Positions 24,601 through 33,600 of a DNA stretch of 64,000 nt are shown here, in pieces. Source of the stretch: Aplidium turbinatum. Lineage: Eukaryota > Chordata > Ascidiacea > Aplousobranchia > Polyclinidae. The stretch is taken from positions 7,204,501 through 7,268,500 of the forward strand of contig OU964924.1 in the NCBI GenBank assembly GCA_918807975.1, in the 5' to 3' direction. A program made the translations under genes and the position numbers. The stretch's first letter is position 1; each line of letters starts with the position of its first letter. A model generated the notes under the pieces. The model ran no database searches, was not told the DNA's origin, and saw only the letters and a list, made by a program, of their open reading frames with translations.

Positions 24601-27600
24601 CTCTCTCCCAAGTTTCAGCACACGGGTAATAACAGCAGCATAAAAATAATTCTGTTTGTACCGTACTAATTGATGTTCTGCAATCAATTAAATGGAACAT
24701 CAAAACCAACCATCAATTAGTTTTGATTAAAAATTGATAACAATTAAGTTTTGCCCTGTCCTGCTCACTATCCCCTGGAAAACTCCAAATTACCTCAACT
24801 GGGGTAATTACTTACAGGTTAAGAACCGCTGGTATAAATACTTTATTTGTAACAATGCTTTTAAAAACACTAACTTAGTGACGTATTTTTGAAATGTTAC
24901 TGTTGTTTAACTTGCATTCAAATTTTTTTTATCAATCTAATCCTATCCATGTATCTGTCTGTCGGTCGGTGTCTGTCTGTCTGTTTGTCTGTCGGTCGGT
25001 CGGTCTGTTTATCTATCTATACGATTTAACGTCTCTTGTTTCCCGTATTGCTAGGGCTGGCCAACAAATTTCCATTTTATCTGATGGCACTTCTCTGTGC
25101 CACGTGGTCCTGAGGGTCGACTGAAACAAAATGTGCAGTCGCGGATCTTCCCGAATGTTGTCGAGCCAACGCCTCATCGGAGGTCCTTGAGGGTTATTCC
25201 CATAGACGTCGAAGGACTGGATTTTCTTCGGCCACGTAATTTCTTCCATACGTTGCACGACTGCACGTGTATGTACCAACGCAGCCTTCTCCATTTCATG
25301 ATATCTTTAAGCTGATGGATGCCAAGCCTGGATCTCAGCTCTACCATCCTCACTCGGTCAGAAAGGCACTTGGAACAGATCCACCGTTCCATGGCATTGT
25401 CGTGGCGACATAGCCGATTTTGCTCTTCGACAGTAATGGTCAATTGCTTTTCCGTTTTCCAGGTCAATTGCACCCTCATTGCAGTGGCATTCATATAGCC
25501 TCCCGATTTCCCAATTATGTCACCAAGATAATGAAAGATAGGCACGACATCAAATTCTGCATCACCAATTGTAAGCTTGTCAGCAGTTGGCTGCGAAACT
25601 ACCGTTCACAGCAGTACATCCGCATACAATATCTCCCATATGCTTCATAATTTAGGAAATTTTCAAACCACAGGTACAATTTTTTTTTTCAAATGATGAT
25701 AATAAATTTCACTGCAACTTCAAAATGATTGGGGGACACGTGCCCCTCGTGCTCCTTAGACGCTACGCTACTGATTGATAATATGTCAAGGATAAAAGTT
25801 GGCGGTTTAAATTTAAAAAAGTTACGCGATGTTGGTGATGTTGATTACGCGATTACGCTGACTGTTCTGTTAGGTGAACCTGGAGACATGGTGAGTAAAT
25901 TTTAAATCTTTGACTGAATCGCAAGAAGGTCTTCAAAATATAGTGGCTAATGTTAATTCAGTTGGTAAAGAATTTAATATGAAAATTAAAGCCAAAGAAA
26001 CCAAATTATTTATAATCACAAGCTCATCAGACACTCCTGTCGAGTAGGTTACTCCTAACTATAACTGGTACTGAAAATGTAAAAAAATTCCTATCTTGTG
26101 CATTCAATAACTGAAGATTAAAGGTGTGGCTATGAAATTCTAACGCGGATAGAAATTGCAAGAACTGCATTTGAGAATATGAAAAGTAAAAATCAATTAA
26201 AATTTATCAATTCGTCAAAGGATATTAAAAATGTCATTCTTTATTACAAAAATACATGGAAAATCAGCAGAGCCCTATTGGCATATGCATTTCGCTCTAA
26301 CTATAGAGCATCATTAGTGCCTTATTCAAATAGAATAAGGCACTAATGATGGCACTGGATTCTATTTGAATAAGGCACTAATGATGCTCTATGACTAATG
26401 ATGCTCTATGATTTGAATAAGGCACTAATGATGCCTTATTCAAATAGAATCCAGTGCCATCATTAGTGCCTTATTCTATTTGAATAAGGCACTAATGATG
26501 CTCTATAGTTAGAGCGAAATGCATATGCCAATAGGGCTCTGCTGATTTTCCATGTATTTTTGTAATAAAAAATGATTAATTGATACTTGATGGAGAATCG
26601 CTGGCCTGCTGCTTCTTAGTCAGGAGATCCCCTAGCCTATCCTTAATGGAAATCAATATATGCATTATAGATATTAAAAATGCTATATCTGGTCAACCCT
26701 TTTATACAGTGCATAACTGAGTGGTGAGAGGCTAAGAGCCCTGGGTCGACGTTTGAAAGGGCACTAGCAGGGCTGCAATTTTTTCTTTCTTGTCGAACGA
26801 CCAAAAATTCTGCGTTTGTTTGTCGAATAGTAATATGACGTCACAAGAGTCTGATAATGCGTTTGGCCGCGAATTATCGCACAAGTTGTGTGGATGTACG
26901 TCAGAATCATTTCCTTAAGTTTTTAATTGCACACTAGTTGAGTGATTGCAAAGGAGTATCAAGCGCTAAGTTGTGTACCTACCGGACGACGCGGACGTGT
27001 ATATTATTTGTTTTACTCCAGGAAGAGAACTGTTGTAAACGCGAAACTGAGGATCGCAAAAGAAAAATGCCCTTAGGCTATCGTAGTCGTCGTCGGCTCC
27101 AGCTCATGTCTGAGCATTGGTTTCATCTTCAAATCGAGTTTGGCTTTGGATGGTGATGTCGTATAGGGCTTTGGAGGCCCAGTCTATGATGGAAAAGACG
27201 TGGGCAAAAGTCACATTGTATGGAGGGTGGGGGCGTGGTAGTTTTAGCTTTTCTTTTCTAGTGTTTCGTTTTTCTTGGGCTTTTGTATTCTGTTTTGTTT
27301 TTTTTAAATTTCTTTGCCTTCCCTAGTTCTTTTTCTCCAGAGTGATCTGTCACTAGCAAGTTGTTCTCATGAATCCAGATCAATGTTTGCATGGTTGAGG
27401 GAGACTTTCAGCTGATCTTTGTATTTCAGTTTTGGTCTTCCGGGGGTCTTTTCCCTGTCTCTAGTTCACCATAAAGCGTTATTCGAGGAAGCCTCGTTGG
27501 GTCCATTCGCACAACATGTCCTGTCTAGCGAAAGCGATGTTGCAATATAGTGGTTTCTAAACTGGGCAACCTGGCGCGATCAAGGATTGCATCGTTGGTG

Positions 27601-30600
27601 AGACAATCCTCCCAACGAGTGCCTAGAATTTGCATCAGTTTCCTCTGCTGGAAATTTTCAAGCCGTTTGATGTCACGGCGGTATAATGTCCAGGTTTCAC
27701 AAGCATAGAGAATGGTGGATAGAACGACTGCCCGGAAGACCATAATTTTTGCGCGGATAGATAAAAGCATGGTTGTTGAAAACACGGTGGTTAAGTCTTC
27801 CATAGGCACAATGTGCTGCTTTTGTACGATATTCAATATCCTTTGCACATGTTGGTGCTGTTGAAAGTATGCTACCAAGGTAGGAAAAGTAGTCCACTTC
27901 ACCTAGAGGTATGCAGTATGCACGTACCCGCACGCAAACACAGTTAGGAGCGAAATATGCGAGTTTCTAAATGTTTGATGCCAGGCGTTAGAACTTCGAT
28001 CATTTTTCCGCAGTGTTCAAAATGTTCTTCTGGAAGAGAACTTCATTCCATAAAAATAGCGGCTTTTTCATCTGTGTTTGTGAACATTTGGTCGGAAACT
28101 AGGCTGTTTTCCCGATGTGAAAAACTTTCATAACAAGTATCCAACAGAGTCATTTTAACAGTGCAATATTGTTAATTGACTCATACAAACTAGCATAGAC
28201 GTTACAACTAAAAGTAGCCTAGGTTATTTCATCTATTTCTCTATGGTTATTTCATCTAAAAAAGAAACCCGTTGTGTCGAATAGTACGAAACGTGTGTGG
28301 CGAAATGTTTGATGCCATCAGGCGTTAGAACTTCGGTCAAAGCACTTTCCCACAGTATTCAAAATGGTGGCACGGACGCCTTGGGAATTTCTCGCGTGAA
28401 GCGTCGCTTTTAGCCCTTGCCTTGAAGTACCTGGCGGAAGAAAATTTACGTAAGTCGGCTCTCTTATATTTGCATCACGTGATGCTCCAATCCCCCCGAT
28501 TGTTCCTAGACTTGACTTGACGTCCTTTCGCAGTTTTATTTTCCTTTTTTTAAATTTTTTATTCGTAAGGCACGGCGTTTGTCGAATAGTGACGGCGCGT
28601 GTCGAGCGGCATTGCCGCAAAAAAAAGCTAAAATTGCAGCCCTGGGCACTAGTGCGACACCGCTCAAGAGCAGGTGGTTGTGTTTTTGGTAAGACACTTA
28701 AAGGCATATCTGAAGGTGGACACAAAGATTGGCTGAAAACCTGGGATCTGACAGAATTTTTTTTGGAAAATTAGAGAATAAAATTGAAATATTTAGGACA
28801 CACACTACGGCAAAACTCTTTACGAAGATCATTAATAGAAGGGACAAGAAACAAAAGCACACCAAGAATGATTTGGACAGCAAACATCTCTAAATAAACG
28901 AAATTAAATTATGAAAGTGCGGTACGAAAAGCTCATGCTCTTGAACAAGAGAAAATTGCCTCCAACCCTCTCAGTACGAGGAAGGAACACAATGATGATT
29001 GGGAAAGGGGGAAGAACAAGCACCTTCTCGTGGTCCCTCCCGTCAGTACCATATCTTCAAGAAAAAAAGATATGCGAAGCGAAGCTTGTCATACTCGAGC
29101 AAACTAGGCTCAGGTTCAGCGCAGGGTGGATAGGGAAACACCCTTCTCAGGGCGCGGCAGCTCCTCTGTCGAAAAGTACCGACGACCCACCGTACTGCAG
29201 CTGAACACCGAGGGCATTACGGCCAGCAAGCTCAGCATCATCGAGTATCTGGCCACAAAACATCAGGCCCTCGTCATTCTCCTCCAGGAGACCCACTGCA
29301 TATCTGTGGATAAGTTAGTATTACCCAACTTCACACTCGCAGGCGCAACCATCAGCAGGAAACACGGCCTCGCCACGTTTGTCCATGAGCAACTGAGCTA
29401 GACGCCAATAGACCGGTCCAGTGCCCAATCGGAGCATAGACATATCAGGCTATCACATCATCAATGTCTATAAGCCACCACCCTCACGCTTAACACCAAC
29501 AGCCATCCCAGTGTTCCCCCAACCCAGCCTCTATGCTGGTGATTTTAATTGCCACCACGTTGACTGGGGCTACAACACCACCAACATCGACGGAGAAAGC
29601 CTGGCCTCATGGTCAGCCAATAATAACCTCACCCTACTGCACGATCCCAAGGGTGCAGCGAGCTTCTTCTCCGGACGCTGGAACACTGGTACAAACCCCG
29701 ATCTGGCTTTCGCAAGTGATGACCCCGATAATTGCCAACCGGACAGACGTGTGCTAGAGAAGTTCCCCAGGTCCCAACATCGACCCTCGATTATCACGGC
29801 TCCAACGCTCATAATGCCTGTCCCGAGCAAGCCTGTTAAGCGATGGAACTTCAGAATGGCTAACTGGGAGTGCTATAGCCTCCTCACAAATGAAGCCACA
29901 CAGTATCTCCCATCCCCTCACACCAACAACGTGGAAAAAGCCTACCACGACTTTTGTGATGCAATAACATCAGCGGCAAAACAATCCATCCCCCGCGGCC
30001 GACGAAAGACCTACATACCGTGCTGGGATAAGGAGTGCGAAAGCCTCTACTCCGACTTCCTCCACGCCCCTCAGGGCAATGACACCAACAGCTCAGCCAC
30101 AGCTCTGCTGGCAAGGCTGGACTCAAAGAGGAAGGAGCGCTGGACAGAAGCCGTTGAATCAATCGACTTCACGCACTCCAGCCGCATAGCATGGAGTACA
30201 CTGAACAACCTAACTGGCAGATCACGTGCCTCTCGTCAACAATGTCCCGTTTCAGCAAATTCCATCGCCTCACAACTTGTGGAGAACGGGAAATACAAAT
30301 CGAGAGACCGTGAATCAGATAGATCCGTCTTGCAAGAAATGACGGACCTCTGGAGGGTAACAACCCCAGACGGGGACAACACCTCGGGTGAGTTCACCCC
30401 GGAAGAATTTTCCGCCGCCCTCTAGCACATATAGCCAGGTAAAGCCCCGGGCCCTGACCACCTTTGCCCGGAGCTGATACTCCATGCTGCTGCCTCTTTA
30501 TCAATGCTCTAGCCCTTATTGTCACAAATCACTCGGCCGACATTTCTGAATTAGCCCTCCCCCCCTAATTTTTTTTTCTGGGTGCGCTACTGCGGCAGTC

Positions 30601-33600
30601 ACCAATTCGATGTAGGGATTCTTGCAAAGCCATGACAATTTTTAATGGCGTACGCTCGCAACAGTTGCATGTTAAGGTAAAGTCCTGGTTAAAAGACTTC
30701 CTTTCCTGCTGTTTGCGCCACCTGAGAATTCCCAGAATCTGGAGAAGAGCCCTTGTGGTTGCAGTTTCTAAGCCGAATAAGCCCCCAGGGGACCCGAAGA
30801 GCTACCGTCCAATCTCACTGCTCTGCATCCCCTTCAAGATCCTCGAGAGACTCATCTACGCCCGTGTCGAACCAATAATAGATCCGCAGCTCCCCTGTGA
30901 ACAAGCTGGTTTCCGACACGGACGATCAACCGTAGATCAGGTCACACTTATGACCCAAGACATTGAGGACAGCTTCTCGGCTAAGAAGAAGGCTGGCGCC
31001 GTGTTTGTTGATCTCACGGCTGCCTAAATGATACCGTATGGCATAGCGGCCTTACCTGCAAGTTATTCCGTCTGCTCCCTGACAGACACATGGTCCATAT
31101 GATGATGGAACTTGTGCAAAACCGCAGTTTTACCCTCACAACCGGTAGCGGTCATCAAAGCAGACTACGCCGACTTAAAAACGGCGTCCCACAGGGCTCA
31201 GTCTTGGCTCCTCTCCTGTTCAACATATACACCTACGACTTGCCCCCCACCATCTCCAGGAAATATGCTTACGCAGACGACCTGGCACTCCTGCACTCAG
31301 CAGGAAACTGGCAGCCAGTGGAGAGGAACCTCAGCCAAGACATGCAAACACTATCAGCATACCTCCAGAAATGGAAGCTACAGCTCAGCAAGTTAAAGAC
31401 AGTGTCGGCGGCCTTCCACCTTAACAATCGGGAGGCACAGCGTGAGATAAACATCAACATTGATGGGGAACGCCTGCCCTACTGTGCCGAACCAACATAC
31501 CTCGGCATAACCCTGGACAGGTCACTCACGTACCGCCGGCACTTGAAGTCACTGCGCAAAAAACTATCTACACGCGTCGCACTTTTGAGGCGATTGGCGG
31601 GTTCCGGCTGGGGAGCTGGTACTAAAACTCTTCGCACAGCTACCCTAGCCCTTGTTCATTCCACCGCTGAGTACTGCGCGCCGGTCTGGTGTCGTAGTTC
31701 TCACACCCACCAGATTGATAATGCCATCAACGACGCACTGCGTACTGTGACTGGATGCCTGCGTCCCACTCCAACGGACTGCCTACCCATCCTAGCAGGC
31801 ATCCAACCCGCTGAGCTACGCCGTAAAGGAGCTACGATTTCTCTCGCTCGCCGCGCTTTGGACCCCGACCATCTCCTCCATGCAACATTCAAGAGACCAC
31901 CACCTATAAAGCAGCGGCTGAAATCAAGACGCCCCTTTGTGCCTGCCGCACAACAACTACTAAAGAACGCAGAAGAACTTGGTTTAAGTGCGGCACACTG
32001 GACGAACCATATGTGGAACACGGAGTGGCAAAGTCACACCTCCACGCTCCGTGACTTCATACCCGACGCCGATCCCCATCCACCAGGGATGTCCCTCGCA
32101 AGGCTTGCGTGGGTCAGGCTTAACCTCCTGCGAACTGGCGTCGGCCGCTTTCGTTCGGACATGCACAAGTGGGACCTGGCTCCTTCATCAGAATGCGAGT
32201 GTGGTGCCACTGAACAGACCGCAGACCATGTCATCCACCACTGCCTAACCCACCGGCCTCCACACGGTGCGCATGGTCTGAGGGTCCTGGACGACGAGAC
32301 TGCTGAGTGGCTGAAGATTTCCTGCCCTCCAATCTAGCCTGGAAGATCGCTGATACGCCATCATCATCAATGATGATTAACCTGTAGGCTTCTAAAAATT
32401 GTGAAATGAGCTTTGTAGCTTGTATATGTATAGGCTACAAACTTTGGTTTGGTGAAAGTGAGCCGCTTTTGTTTCTAAATTCCCGCGCCGATTCAGTTTG
32501 CTATTTCGCACCTGGCTGTTTAAAATTTAAATGCTAGAACAAAATATGCACTTTTGCCTCTCTGAAATATTTGTTCCGAAATAATCAAGACACCGATTAG
32601 AAAATTTCTTATCGATTTTTTGGCAACTCCTGATGGACTCTGCAAAAAGCCAGTCTGTAACGCACCCAGCATGGGGCTAAGGGGCCTCGAGCCCCCCCCC
32701 CAAACCCGCCACCAAAAATAAAGTTTTTGTATGTTCTGCAGAATATCTAAACCGGACTTCGTATTTTCTCTCCTGATATCGAACGAAATATTTTCGTTCA
32801 GCTTGCCACTTAGTAAGCAACTACAAAGTAAACAATTGGACATTGGCAAGTGCAATTACACACGAGAAAGCCCTTGAGAAAGTTATGACGTGAGGCTGGA
32901 TACTGTCGAAAAGTTCAACGCAATTTACACGAAAGGTGCAAAATTATTTCTGATTTGTTTCAAGACAGCGTTGCACTGAGAAGAATTGCTGAACATCAAA
33001 TTCATCGGAGCAATTTTGTTGCAGAAACGCCTGAAGATTGTTACCGAAGATCTATATTCAATTATTATTCATTCCATTCATCGACGATTTCATCTCCCAA
33101 CTTACACCCGTTTTTTAAAGCATGGCAACATACTTGAGGCGTTTTTTCTGTTACTTCCCACTGGATGTCAGTTGACAAACCTAGATAGGCAACTTTTCTC
33201 AAATTTGTGTGAATTTTACTGCGAAGATTTGGAGTTGGATTTTGATTCTTTGTTGCTAAATGAATTGACGGTTTGGAACGAACCGTTTTGCAGTAATGCT
33301 AATGACGTGCCTCCACCGACATTGGGCAATTGAAGCAATATTGCTATGCGATTCAGAAACCTATTGCAATATTTACAAATTGTTAAAAATACTTGTAACC
33401 TTGCCAGTTACCACTAATTGTACAAGCGAACGCTCGTTTTCAACACTGAAGAGGATCAAAAGCTATCTGCGAAGTAGCATGGGAGTAGAAAGGCTAAATG
33501 GATTGGCAATGTTGAACATTCATTGGGAAATTCCAATTTCACCAACAGAAATTTTAAATGAACTTCAGAAACATCAAAGACGGCTTGACATCAAATTGTA

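Larger units (their letters stand above)
29120..32380 (+). mobile_element. Jockey/CR1-like LINE, copy C, near-full ORF2
   Basis: The longest LINE here. It has AP-endonuclease (29126-29830), linker (to 30425), RT (30680-31480), C-terminal region with CCHC knuckle (to the stop at 32335), and a tail of ATC units. It is interrupted by a short repeat insertion near 30495-30675. Stops and frameshifts at about 29401, 30423 and 31025 inactivate it, but the remaining frames are long and clean, so it is the youngest LINE in the window. It sits in gene A intron 9 in the sense direction. Confidence 0.92.

Noticed and set aside
26235-26574. CRISPR-like array (repeated ATTAGTGCCTTATTC units)
   Set aside because: Repeats occur in both orientations as palindrome arms, with no regular spacers, in an animal intron.
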